NCBI RefSeq assembly: GCF_014841565.1
Contig: NZ_JACYUD010000001.1
Span: forward strand, 984,753 to 1,048,752
Reading direction: 5' to 3'
Origin: Rhizobium sp. CFBP 8762
GTDB taxonomy: Bacteria > Pseudomonadota > Alphaproteobacteria > Rhizobiales > Rhizobiaceae
Length of the DNA stretch: 64,000 nucleotides
Within the stretch, counting starts at the first letter, position 1. Each line of letters starts with the position of its first letter. The notes beneath the pieces were generated by a model. That model was not told where the DNA came from. It searched no databases and saw nothing but the letters and a program-made list of their open reading frames with translations. Below are positions 17,065-24,984 of the stretch, piece by piece. The position numbers and the translations under genes were made by a program.

Positions 17065-18321
17065 ATGTTGACCGATGCAGCACTCAAGTGCTTGAAACCA
17101 AAAGCCAAAATTTACAAGGTATCCGATCGTGACGGCATGTATGTGCGCGTCGCGCCGTCGGGTGCCATCTCGTTCAGGCTCGACTATCGGCTGAACGGCA
17201 GGCGGGAGACTGTCTATCTCGGCAGATATGCCCGTGACGGAATATCGCTCGCCAGGGCTCGCGAGCTATGCATCGACGCCCGTCGGGCGATCGCCGAGGG
17301 GCGGTCCCCTGCCATCGAAAAGCAGCGGGAGAAGCGCCGGATCAAGGAAGCAAAGAGCTTCGGCGAATTCGGCGAGAAGTGGCTGACCAATGCGACCATG
17401 GCCGACAGCACGCGAGCGATGCGCCGCTCTATCTTCGAGCGCGAACTCATGCCTGTCTGGCGGAACCGTCTCCTGACAGAAATCACACCCGACGACCTGC
17501 GCGCTCACTGCGGCAAGATCGTCGAACGGGGCGCGCCTGCGACCGCCATCCATGTTCGGGATATCCTGAAGCAGATCTACGGCTATGCCATTCTGCACGG
17601 CGAGAAGGTCGCCAACCCGGCCGATGACGTCGGTCCTGCCTCGATCGCCACCTTTACGCCAAAGGACCGTGCGCTTTCGCCCACCGAGATCCGCATCATG
17701 TTTAGACAACTCGAGCATGTCGCGACGTTGCCGACGATCCGCCTTGGCATGAAACTTTTCCTCCTCACCATGGTCCGTAAGAGCGAATTGCAGGATGCAG
17801 TTTGGGACGAGATCGATTTCGATAACGCCGTCTGGACCATTCCGAAGGAGCGCATGAAGCGGTCGAAGCCACACAACGTCTACCTGTGCCGACAGACATT
17901 AGACATCATGATCGCGCTCAAGACCTGCTCCGGCAACTCCCGATATCTGTTGCCGTCCCGGTACGACGCGGACGCGCCAATGTCTCGCGCGACCTTCAAT
18001 CGGATCACCTACGCCGTCGTCGAGCGAGCCAAGAAGGAGGGGCTGCCGCTGGAGCCTTTCACCGTCCATGATTTGCGGCGAACGGGCTCGACGCTGTTAA
18101 ACGAGCTAGGATTTAACAGCGACTGGATCGAAAAGTGCCTGGCGCACGAAGACGGGCGTTCATCCCGCGGCGTCTATAACAAGGCCGAGTATGAGGTGCA
18201 GCGCCGGCACATGATGCAGCAGTGGGCGGATACCGTGGATGCCTGGATCGACGGCCGGAAATATGCCCCCACGCTTTTGCCGCAAGCTATGCCCCTGATG
18301 GAGCTTGATCCCGCCCTTTGA
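17065..18321 (+). CDS. Tyrosine-type site-specific integrase of the ICE
   Basis: Protein of 418 residues that inserts and excises the element by strand exchange at the guaA 3' end. It has an N-terminal DUF4102 arm-DNA-binding domain (RLDYRLNGRRETVYLGRYARDGISLARARELC) and a central SAM-like core-binding domain. The catalytic domain shows arginine in LTMVRKSEL, HxxR in VHDLRRTGSTLLNELG, histidine in CLAHEDG and the tyrosine nucleophile in GVYNKAEY. This is P4/phage-island architecture. It starts at ATG 17065 with AAGGAGG 6 bases upstream. Its 3' end overlaps the convergent alpA-like gene by 35 bases. Confidence 0.96.
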   Translation: MLTDAALKCLKPKAKIYKVSDRDGMYVRVAPSGAISFRLDYRLNGRRETVYLGRYARDGISLARARELCIDARRAIAEGRSPAIEKQREKRRIKEAKSFGEFGEKWLTNATMADSTRAMRRSIFERELMPVWRNRLLTEITPDDLRAHCGKIVERGAPATAIHVRDILKQIYGYAILHGEKVANPADDVGPASIATFTPKDRALSPTEIRIMFRQLEHVATLPTIRLGMKLFLLTMVRKSELQDAVWDEIDFDNAVWTIPKERMKRSKPHNVYLCRQTLDIMIALKTCSGNSRYLLPSRYDADAPMSRATFNRITYAVVERAKKEGLPLEPFTVHDLRRTGSTLLNELGFNSDWIEKCLAHEDGRSSRGVYNKAEYEVQRRHMMQQWADTVDAWIDGRKYAPTLLPQAMPLMELDPAL

Positions 18322-18571
18322 CGGGGCGGGTTCTGCGCTTGGTGACGTCAGGGTGCTGGGCTCGTCGAATCGGGGCAGCCCGCCTTGCCATCAGCCAAGC
18401 CTCGACCTCTGCCAGGTCCCACACAATACAACGTGGCGAGAGCGCAAACCGGCGAGGAAACTCGCCACGTTGCTCCATCTCATAAATAGTGCTGTCGGCC
18501 ATCGGCACCATCTCCCGCAACTGTTGCCGCCGGATTGTTCTCCGAATTTGCGTAGTTTCGATCTTCGCCAT
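18287..18571 (-). CDS. AlpA-family excisionase/regulator
   Basis: Small DNA-binding protein (94 residues) of the AlpA/prophage CP4-57 regulator family. It has a winged-helix/HTH motif in IRRQQLREMVPMADSTIYEMEQRGEFPRRF, followed by the typical LSPRCIVWDLAEVEAWLMAR. AlpA proteins activate integrase expression or act as recombination directionality factors. The ATG at 18571 has AGGAG at a proper distance; a TTG two codons upstream is less likely. Convergent overlap with the integrase gene suggests the two are expressed in opposition. Confidence 0.88.
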   Translation of the reverse strand: MAKIETTQIRRTIRRQQLREMVPMADSTIYEMEQRGEFPRRFALSPRCIVWDLAEVEAWLMARRAAPIRRAQHPDVTKRRTRPVKGRDQAPSGA

Positions 18572-19354
18572 GCTCAATCTCCTGCATTGCTGAGGCGATT
18601 GAGAATGATAGATGCTGATACTGGAAGCCCATTCGAAGCGCCTTGCGGTGTTTTCGGGCTATAGCGTACACATCGGCGGGTTCTTCCTGACTGCTAGGTG
18701 CAGCATAGGGGCGAACAGGCGCTATTGGACAAGGTCGAAACGCGAGGGGCCCGCTACGAGGGGACGCATTCAGTAGACGCGACTCCCTTCAAAATCCGGT
18801 TCCGAAAGGAGTGTCGGTTCGATTCCGACCACCCGCACCAACTCCTTTATACGGTCGCTTTGGCAACGCGTTGGCGTCAGGCTCGGCTCGGCGGTCCCGG
18901 AGTAGAGTTTGTAACCGGCGCCATGCGCGCTTTCGACGGCGCGTTCTGAGCATGACGAGGTTGTCGAGCCAACCGCTGCCAGGCTCCCTGGTCAAATCGC
19001 TGGCCATACGCATCTGTGCCGACTGGCATGTGTGGCAGGGGCGAGCGCTGGTCGCTGATGACGCGACGTACGGCGTCGGCGGGTTCTTCCGCTGACGTGA
19101 TTGGCCCGATCTGCGTGCCACCCCTCGAACGCTCGATTGGCAGATAGGACGGCCTACGTTATCGCGATGGCTCCCAACGTATTCCTATCGACAGCGTCGT
19201 GTGGGGGCGCGGCCGGCCCAACAGCAGCGCGACCGGGCGATCGACGCCACCCTCGTCTGGGATGATGCCGTCACTGCCGTAGGATGGGTGTCTTCCGACC
19301 ATCCCCGTCCTATGCTAAACGAAGGCTATCTACGCTTAATGAGGTTCTCGCTGA
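18572..19354. other. 783-base region without intact genes
   Basis: It holds the tRNA-Leu-like sequence listed separately. A 15-base direct repeat TCGGCGGGTTCTTCC (18673-18687 and 19076-19090) reads on the minus strand as the start of EEPAD-type peptides in two different frames. This looks like debris of an older gene or insertion event. The end of the region must carry the patatin gene promoter; I cannot place it. Confidence 0.5.
18753..18840 (+). pseudogene. Degenerate tRNA-Leu(CAA)-like sequence
   Basis: 88 bases ending in CCA with an intact T arm (GTCGG-TTCGATT-CCGAC, 18813-18829) and the 3' acceptor strand CACCCGC-A-CCA (18830-18840). A CAGTAGACGC D-loop segment and a TTCAAAATC anticodon loop with CAA are also typical of bacterial tRNA-Leu. 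But the 5' acceptor strand (GCTACGA) and the anticodon stem do not pair, so it should not fold into a working tRNA. It may be a remnant of a tRNA attachment site or a captured tRNA tail. Confidence 0.55.
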
Positions 19355-20227
19355 ATGACCAAGAAATATCCTGTGACGTTGGTTTGTGGTGGCGGCGGCC
19401 TCTGGGGGATTGCTTGGATGACGGGCCTCGCGAAGGGGCTTGCCGATCATGGCGTGGACATACGATCAGCCAGTATGTTCGTGGGAACCTCGGCCGGGTC
19501 CGTTGTGGGCGTGCAGATGACGAGCAGCATTTCAACCGACGACCTTTTCATTCGTCAGACACAAGTGTCCAAACAGCCTTATGAACGGGCGCCCACAGCG
19601 GGACGCCTCGAGTCCATGATGGAAGTTGTTCAACGTCCGTGGGACAATGACGAGGACCGCCTTCGAGCGGTCTGCAAACTGGCCGACGACGCAAACACCA
19701 TCAGTACTGAGCAGCGCCGCCAAGATATCGTTGCACGACTCGGCCTCGTTGATGACGCTTGGCCGAAGAAGGGGCTGTTGATTACAGCGACCGACATGCG
19801 GACGCTCGATTTGCAGGTCTTCGATGCGAACAGCGGCGTCTCGCTTGTTGACGCTGTTTCGGCAAGTTGTGCCGTTCCCGGTGTGTGGCCCCCCACGCGG
19901 ATAGCCGATCGCAAATTTATCGATGGCGGCTTTTGGCGTACGGCAGAGAACGCGCACTTGGCGGAAGGTTCGGACAGTGTGCTTATCCTGGCGCCTACAG
20001 GTCGCATCAACGGCGGAGAGTTGAGCAGGAATGTAGGATTACAATTTGATATCAAGCGCCTCGAAGAGCGGGGGTCTAAGGTCGCGGTCATCGCTGCCGA
20101 TGATACCTCGCTAAACGCTATGGCGCCGGGGCCGCTCGATCCGGCTACACGGCAACCTGCTGCCGAGGCGGGGCGATTGCAGGCTGCCAATGAACTAGAA
20201 CTTGCGCAACGTGCTTTTGGTTTTTAG
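19355..20227 (+). CDS. Patatin-like phospholipase family protein
   Basis: Protein of 290 residues with the complete patatin signature: oxyanion hole CGGGGLWG (residues about 11-18), the nucleophile elbow GTSAGS (about residues 44-49) and the catalytic aspartate in FIDGG. It is probably a cytoplasmic or membrane-associated lipid acyl hydrolase that cleaves phospholipids or other acyl esters; there is no signal peptide. It stands alone as ICE cargo. Bacterial patatins can be defence effectors when paired with signalling genes, but no cyclase or partner is visible here, so that role is not supported. Confidence 0.92.
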   Translation: MTKKYPVTLVCGGGGLWGIAWMTGLAKGLADHGVDIRSASMFVGTSAGSVVGVQMTSSISTDDLFIRQTQVSKQPYERAPTAGRLESMMEVVQRPWDNDEDRLRAVCKLADDANTISTEQRRQDIVARLGLVDDAWPKKGLLITATDMRTLDLQVFDANSGVSLVDAVSASCAVPGVWPPTRIADRKFIDGGFWRTAENAHLAEGSDSVLILAPTGRINGGELSRNVGLQFDIKRLEERGSKVAVIAADDTSLNAMAPGPLDPATRQPAAEAGRLQAANELELAQRAFGF

Positions 20228-20350
20228 CAATTAGCGTAAGAGTGCTCGCTTTCGGCTGGGTATTTCACGCAAGAGAGATTTACCCGCCACGGCACGCGCT
20301 CATTAGGTTGATGTAGCGGTGGGGGCAATACAGATCGCCCTGTTTCCCTC

Positions 20351-21202
20351 TTATACCTGTGCCTTCGCCAGCAGGCTCCCACCACCATCGACGCGCAGGT
20401 CGCAGCCAGTGATGAAGCTGGCATTCGGCCCAATCAGGAATTCGACCACGTTAGCGATGTCCATCGGGGTTCCCCAGCGGCTCACTGGCTGCGCGTCGAG
20501 CAGAGCCTTTGTCTGGGGGCTGGTTTCAGCTTCTCGGACCCCCATCGGCGTGTAGATCAGACCCGGGGAGACGGACACGATCCGGGCGCCACGCTTGCCC
20601 CACGCGGGGGCCTGCTGCTCGGCCAGCCGGATGACGGCACGCTTCGACAGCACATAGGCGATCTGCGATGCGATCGCCTCAGCCTCTTCGCCGCTCTTGA
20701 CCGCGTCAAACAGGAAGGGTTCAAGGCTGTTTAGCACCGCGTCATCGAGGGGCTGGTCGAGCAGTCTGTCGGCGCCTGCCATGCCGGGATCGCTATGCCC
20801 CGCCATCGACGCGATGAGGATGGCTGCCGCGCCGGGACGCATCACCGTCTCGACAGCAGTCACCAGCCGCTGCGTCGCAAGGCTGTTGACGCTGATGATC
20901 TTGCGCCAGCCGGCCTGTGCCGGCGACAGCCCGGCGGTATGGACGAGCGCGTCTAGTCCTTCCCCATCCCTCACGGTGTCGGTTAGCCGGGACAGGAGCG
21001 CCGCATCGGCAAGATCTCCGGCCTCGGTCGCGAGTACGGTATATCCTTCATTCGTCAACCCGGCGGAGAGTTGCTCCAATGGTTCGGATGCGATGTCAGT
21101 CAGTATCAGATTCATAGTGGCGCCCAAGCGGCGGGCGATGGCTCTTCCCATACCTCCGCTTGCCCCGGTAACTAAAACGATCTGGCGGCGAGTTTGCAGC
21201 AT
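20351..21202 (-). CDS. Classical SDR oxidoreductase
   Basis: Protein of 283 residues with the NAD(P)-binding TGASGGMGRAIA motif, the LVHTAG (NNAG-like) motif, a serine in ILIASMAGH, the active-site YVLSKRA (YxxxK) and a C-terminal GCDLRVDGGGS typical of 3-oxoacyl reductase-like SDRs. It probably acts on a small alcohol or ketone; the substrate is unknown. The interval between catalytic serine and tyrosine is longer than in most SDRs. Upstream lies pseudogene debris rather than a partner gene. Confidence 0.88.
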   Translation of the reverse strand: MLQTRRQIVLVTGASGGMGRAIARRLGATMNLILTDIASEPLEQLSAGLTNEGYTVLATEAGDLADAALLSRLTDTVRDGEGLDALVHTAGLSPAQAGWRKIISVNSLATQRLVTAVETVMRPGAAAILIASMAGHSDPGMAGADRLLDQPLDDAVLNSLEPFLFDAVKSGEEAEAIASQIAYVLSKRAVIRLAEQQAPAWGKRGARIVSVSPGLIYTPMGVREAETSPQTKALLDAQPVSRWGTPMDIANVVEFLIGPNASFITGCDLRVDGGGSLLAKAQV

Positions 21203-21424
21203 ATGGATTCCTTTATCCTCGTACGTTAGGTTCGTCTGTCGGCACGATAGGGACCGGGCCCCCGGCTCGCCAAAAATGGTCCTGCACGCGTTTTTCAGTG
21301 TTCATCATGTGCATGTAACTGAGCAGGCTGGCGTTTTCCTAGAGGCAGCAACGTCGCGCGCTCGGCAAAACCGATCGGTGTGGGGTGCAGCGACGAACAG
21401 CCCCGTTGTCCGGGACTACGAAAG
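21203..21424 (-). other. Possible C-terminal remnant of a lost gene
   Basis: Directly upstream of the SDR, a minus-strand frame without a start ends at about 21217 and reads like a protein tail (TEKRVQDHFWRAGGPVPIVP). I do not recognise its family. It is best taken as the end of a truncated cargo gene. Confidence 0.35.
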
Positions 21425-21489
21425 GTGTCTTCAAGCTTGTGGCTGACGGCGGGGCCCGGTGACGGCACTGTCGACGTGAAAAATCGCAT
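21425..21489 (-). pseudogene. 5' remnant of an azoreductase gene
   Basis: ATG at 21489 (minus) followed, after a one-base loss, by codons reading HVDSAVTG (21455-21478) and then AVSHKLED. These match the start of the intact azoreductase at 24376 ([17 protein letters not shown]). The remainder of the gene is gone. The upstream DNA also matches the intact hxlR-azoR spacer, so this is a decayed, inverted copy of the same pair. Confidence 0.75.
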
Positions 21490-21640
21490 TGTGTGACCCG
21501 CCTATATTCTTTTCTTGTATTGCAAGTGCGGTAGAGATTGGTTTGCCGCAAGACGGCACAGTCTGGTAACCGCAGGCACATTCAGGTGACCGACCATCAG
21601 AGTTTCATACTTGTGCGTCGGTGAAGTCCGCATAGTCCAG
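21490..21640. promoter_or_regulatory. Decayed copy of the hxlR-azoR intergenic control region
   Basis: The minus strand carries two sites (GACTGTGCC at 21555-21563 and GAATGTGCC at 21575-21583 when read in reverse) 20 bases apart, as in the intact region at 24282-24310. On the plus strand a GTG at 21586 begins MTDHQSF, matching the MTDNSE start of the intact HxlR, then hits a stop after 12 codons. Confidence 0.65.
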
Positions 21641-21821
21641 GCGACAAGCCGAGGTCGCGCCGGTTCCGCGTCAGCACGAATGTCAGTTCCTGATCCTGCC
21701 AGGGGCGGTATCATGGGCAAAGACAACCTGGATGAAGAGCCGGGGGTTATCGTGCCATGCGTTTCAACACCCGGCATGCCGATGACAACAAGGCCAATTT
21801 CCCGGGCGTCGTCGAAAGCGG

Positions 21822-22709
21822 TCAGACTTCCTGTTCGGTGAAGCCGTTTCCAAGAGCGTCGAAGACCGCTCGGCATCGGCTGCTGGTACGCAAGTCCTCG
21901 TGCATCACAATCCACACCGGCAGATCGATCGCGAACTTCTCTGCCAGCACCCGGCATAGTGCCGGATCACGGCCGGCGATCCCGACCTGGCAGACGCCGA
22001 TGCCAAGGCCTGCGCGTATGGCGGCACTTTGAGCGAGCGTGCTGTCCGCCCGAAGCGCAAAAGAGTTGCGGCCGAGGCCGGGAATTGCCCGCAAGACCGC
22101 ACGGGAGGTCGCCGAGTCGGCGTCCATGCCAATAATGTCATGGGTCTGCAGGTCCATGATCGACGACGGCATGCCGCGCCGTTCCAGGTAGGTGCGGTGG
22201 GCGTGGAGGCCTAGCGTCACCTTGCCCACCTTGCGGGCTACCAGCGCCTGCTGCGTCGGCTCCACCATGCGGATGGCGATATCGGCGCGGCGTTGTAGCA
22301 GGTCGTCAACTGCGTCCGAGGAGATGAGCTCGATCGCTAGCTTCGGGTGGCGCTGCCGGAGCGCCGTCAGGATGGGGGGCAGGTGCTCGACGGCGACGAC
22401 TTCGCTCGCCGTCACCCTGACCGTCCCCGCGATCTCGCCAGGGTCGGCGGACGCCGTGCGAAACAGCGCGGCCGAGGTAGCGACTAGGTCGTCCGCGTAT
22501 GGGCGTAGCGCGAGGGCACGATCGGTCGGTGATAGGCCGCGTTGGGAGCGAACGAACAGGGCGCCACCCACAGCCCGCTCTAGAGCTTCGACATGGCGCG
22601 CGACGCTAGGTTGGGTGAGGCCGAGCACGCGCGCAGCACCTGACATCGACCCCTCGCGGAGCACGGCAGCAAAGGTGCGGTAGAGGTCCCAGCTCGGTTC
22701 AGAGTTCAT
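21822..22709 (-). CDS. LysR-family transcriptional regulator
   Basis: Protein of 295 residues with an N-terminal winged HTH (LYRTFAAVLREGSMSGAARVLGLTQPSVARHVEALERAVG) and a LysR substrate-binding domain (GTVRVTASEVVAVEHLPPIL). It probably controls the divergent NAD-dependent epimerase at 22799; a perfect 8-bp inverted repeat lies in the 89-base spacer. The effector is unknown. Confidence 0.93.
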   Translation of the reverse strand: MNSEPSWDLYRTFAAVLREGSMSGAARVLGLTQPSVARHVEALERAVGGALFVRSQRGLSPTDRALALRPYADDLVATSAALFRTASADPGEIAGTVRVTASEVVAVEHLPPILTALRQRHPKLAIELISSDAVDDLLQRRADIAIRMVEPTQQALVARKVGKVTLGLHAHRTYLERRGMPSSIMDLQTHDIIGMDADSATSRAVLRAIPGLGRNSFALRADSTLAQSAAIRAGLGIGVCQVGIAGRDPALCRVLAEKFAIDLPVWIVMHEDLRTSSRCRAVFDALGNGFTEQEV

Positions 22710-22740
22710 CTATTTCCATATAGAGGACCATCGGAAATAG
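22710..22740. promoter_or_regulatory. Inverted repeat, likely LysR operator
   Basis: CTATTTCC (22710-22717) and GGAAATAG (22733-22740) are exact reverse complements separated by 15 bases. They sit between the divergent lysR-type gene and the epimerase-like gene, where a LysR regulator normally binds. Confidence 0.65.
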
Positions 22741-22798
22741 TCAATTTTCGATGGATCGTGACCATGGCACAATGCCGCCATTCAACGAGGAAATAGGA

Positions 22799-23791
22799 AT
22801 GGAACGGATTGCTCTGGTGCTCGGCGCGACAGGCGGGATCGGTGGCGCGGTGGCGCGGCGGCTGCTCGTGTCGGGATGGACGGTGAGGGCGCTCGCCCGG
22901 CCTGACAGCATCGGCCGGCTGCCAAATGGCGTGCAGGCCGTGGTCGGAGACGCGCTGAACGCGGAGCAGGTTGCCTGCGCGGCCGTCGGGACTGAACTGA
23001 TCGTCCATGCCGTCAATCCACCGGGCTACCGCGACTGGGACAATCTTGTGCTGCCGATGATCGACAACACGATCGTGGCGGCGCGAGCGAGCGGCGGGCG
23101 CATCCTGTTGCCGGGGACGGTGTACAATTATGGAAAAGACGCCTTTCCGACGATCGACGAGACCGCGCCGCAGCACCCTCAGACCCGCAAGGGCGCGATT
23201 CGGGTGGAGATGGAGCGGCGGCTGCGCGCCGCGGCGGAGGCGGGCGAGATATCGGCGCTGGTCGTGCGCGCCGGCGATTATTTTGGGCCGAACGCCGGCA
23301 ATAACTGGTTCAGCCAGGGCTTGGTCAAGCCGGGCAGGCGCCCTCAGGCGATCCACAACCCCGGCAAACGGGGCATCGGGCATCAATGGGCCTATCTGCC
23401 CGACGTCGCCGAGACAATGGTACGCCTAATCGAGCGTGGAGAGCTGGATCGTTTTGCCTCCTTCCATATGGACGGCCATTGGGACGCGGATGGGACGCAC
23501 ATCACCGATATGATCGTGCGTATGCTCGGCGATCCTACAGTTCCCGTAAAACGACTTCCGTGGTGGGCACTCAGGATCGCCGCTCTGTTTGCCTCTACCC
23601 CGCGTGAACTGCTGGAGATGCGCTATCTGTGGAAGCAGCCGGTGCGCATGACCAACCATCGGCTGGTGGCGGCGATTGGCGAGGAACCTCATACTCCGCT
23701 CGAAGAAGCGGTACGAGCTACCCTGATCGACATGGGGTGCCTTGTCGACGGCGACGGAGTCAAGGACCGCGACCGTAATGCCGACTACTAA
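22799..23791 (+). CDS. NAD-dependent epimerase/dehydratase family protein
   Basis: Protein of 330 residues of the extended SDR family: LVLGATGGIGGAVARRLL at the N terminus, a LLPGTVYNYGKDAFP segment giving the YxxxK-like active-site region, and a substrate region around AGNNWFSQGLVKPG. It resembles NAD(P)-binding reductases acting on small carbonyl compounds; the substrate is unknown. The ATG at 22799 has GAGGAAATAGG upstream and puts the Rossmann motif near residue 7; the ATG at 22751 is less likely. Divergent to a LysR gene that probably regulates it. Confidence 0.88.
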   Translation: MERIALVLGATGGIGGAVARRLLVSGWTVRALARPDSIGRLPNGVQAVVGDALNAEQVACAAVGTELIVHAVNPPGYRDWDNLVLPMIDNTIVAARASGGRILLPGTVYNYGKDAFPTIDETAPQHPQTRKGAIRVEMERRLRAAAEAGEISALVVRAGDYFGPNAGNNWFSQGLVKPGRRPQAIHNPGKRGIGHQWAYLPDVAETMVRLIERGELDRFASFHMDGHWDADGTHITDMIVRMLGDPTVPVKRLPWWALRIAALFASTPRELLEMRYLWKQPVRMTNHRLVAAIGEEPHTPLEEAVRATLIDMGCLVDGDGVKDRDRNADY

Positions 23792-23892
23792 ACCCGCCGC
23801 GGTCTACCCGCGGCGGACGTGAGAAGGTGTGGCGCGCCGCGTGCTTGGCCAAGAGACTTCAGGCTGACGCGGCAAAGCCCCGGCTTCTTGGC

Positions 23893-24279
23893 CTAGATCT
23901 TATTCTGCCCTGCCAGCGCCGCGTCGAACGCCTGCCTCGCAGCATCCACGGTTGCCCTGTTCTCCAAAGCCCATTCTCCCATCGCGCGGGCGGGCAGGAG
24001 AACCGACTGGCCGAGCTCCGTCAGGGCGTAGTCGACGCGCGGTGGGATGGATGGCGTCACCGTCCGGGTGATGAATCCGTCGCGCTCCAGACCGCGCACG
24101 GTCAGAGTCAACATTCTCTGGGAGACGCCGACGATGACGCGCTTCAGCTCATTGAAGCGGTGGGGTCGCTCTCCGAGCGCCGCGATGACCAGAATGCTCC
24201 ATTTGTCTCCGACCCGCGCCAGCACCTCGCTGACCTTCATGCAATCGTCGACGGTATGGATCTCTGAGTTGTCAGTCAC
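23893..24279 (-). CDS. HxlR-family transcriptional regulator
   Basis: Winged-helix regulator of 128 residues with the HxlR pattern: a cysteine near the N terminus ([10 protein letters not shown]), [36 protein letters not shown] and a wing [22 protein letters not shown]. HxlR proteins often sense quinones or other electrophiles through that cysteine and control azoreductases or quinone reductases; this fits the divergent azoR at 24376. The start is GTG 24279, which keeps the cysteine; the next ATG would remove it. Confidence 0.9.
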   Translation of the reverse strand: MTDNSEIHTVDDCMKVSEVLARVGDKWSILVIAALGERPHRFNELKRVIVGVSQRMLTLTVRGLERDGFITRTVTPSIPPRVDYALTELGQSVLLPARAMGEWALENRATVDAARQAFDAALAGQNKI

Positions 24280-24375
24280 TTGGATGTGCCTTCGGTTACG
24301 CGGATGTGCCGCCTTGCGACCAGTTCTTCCCTAGCTCATCTTTATAGCAGACACAAAATGAGAGTGGGTTACAGA
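24280..24375. promoter_or_regulatory. hxlR-azoR control region with a repeated operator
   Basis: GGATGTGCC occurs at 24282-24290 and 24302-24310, two helical turns apart (20 bases), in the 96-base spacer between the divergent genes. These are the likely HxlR binding half-sites. A related, decayed region is present at 21490-21600. Confidence 0.6.
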
Positions 24376-24939
24376 ATGAAACTTCTGCATATTGATTCCG
24401 CGATCACCGGTGAGTCTTCCGTCAGTCGCCGACTGACTGCCGACGTCACCTCACGTCTTCGGCAAGCTCATCCGGACATCGAGGTTTGGTATCGGGACCT
24501 TGCGGCGGAACCGCTCGATCATCTCACACTGGCGGACATGCCCGCCCCCGGCGAGAGCACGGCCGTGCTCGATCAGTTTCTGGCGGCGGACGTGGTGGTG
24601 ATCGGGGCACCGATGTACAACTTCACGCTGTCGACGCAGCTCAAGGCCTGGATCGACCGGATCCTCGTGGCAGGTAAAACCTTTCGCTATTCCGAAACCG
24701 GACCGGTCGGTCTCGTCCCCGAAAAGAGGATTATTATCGCGGTCTCGCGCGGGGATCGCTATGGCGTGGGTACGCCGTCAGCGCCGGCGGAACATCTCGA
24801 AACATATCTCCGCGTCGTCTTCGGCTTCATCGGCGTCTCGCCGGAATTCGTCATCGCCGAAGGCATGCTGATCGGCCCCGAAGCTCGGGATGCCGCCATC
24901 GATAATGCCGAACAGGCCGTCGCGGCGTTAGCCGTCTAG
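24376..24939 (+). CDS. azoR: FMN-dependent NADH-azoreductase
   Basis: Flavodoxin-like protein of 187 residues that reduces azo compounds and quinones with NADH and FMN. It has the N-terminal [17 protein letters not shown] phosphate-binding loop, the FMN-binding [19 protein letters not shown] segment and a second FMN loop in [11 protein letters not shown]. It starts at ATG 24376; the longer frame from 24280 runs through the operator. Probably induced through the divergent HxlR regulator, giving protection against quinones. The pirin gene follows 45 bases later and may be cotranscribed. Confidence 0.93.
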   Translation: MKLLHIDSAITGESSVSRRLTADVTSRLRQAHPDIEVWYRDLAAEPLDHLTLADMPAPGESTAVLDQFLAADVVVIGAPMYNFTLSTQLKAWIDRILVAGKTFRYSETGPVGLVPEKRIIIAVSRGDRYGVGTPSAPAEHLETYLRVVFGFIGVSPEFVIAEGMLIGPEARDAAIDNAEQAVAALAV

Positions 24940-24984
24940 GGCTGTCCGTTGCCGCGTTCTTGACAACAAGCAAGGATCACAAAG

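Noticed and set aside
18789-19121. Frames on both strands over the tRNA-like region
   Set aside because: They read through the tRNA tail (SVRFRPPAP is the typical false translation of a tRNA 3' end) and have no family support.
21502-21957. 151-residue minus-strand frame between the azoR remnant and the LysR gene
   Set aside because: Overlaps the decayed operator and the LysR 3' end; its tail is only the translated control region, matching the equally non-coding spacer at 24280.
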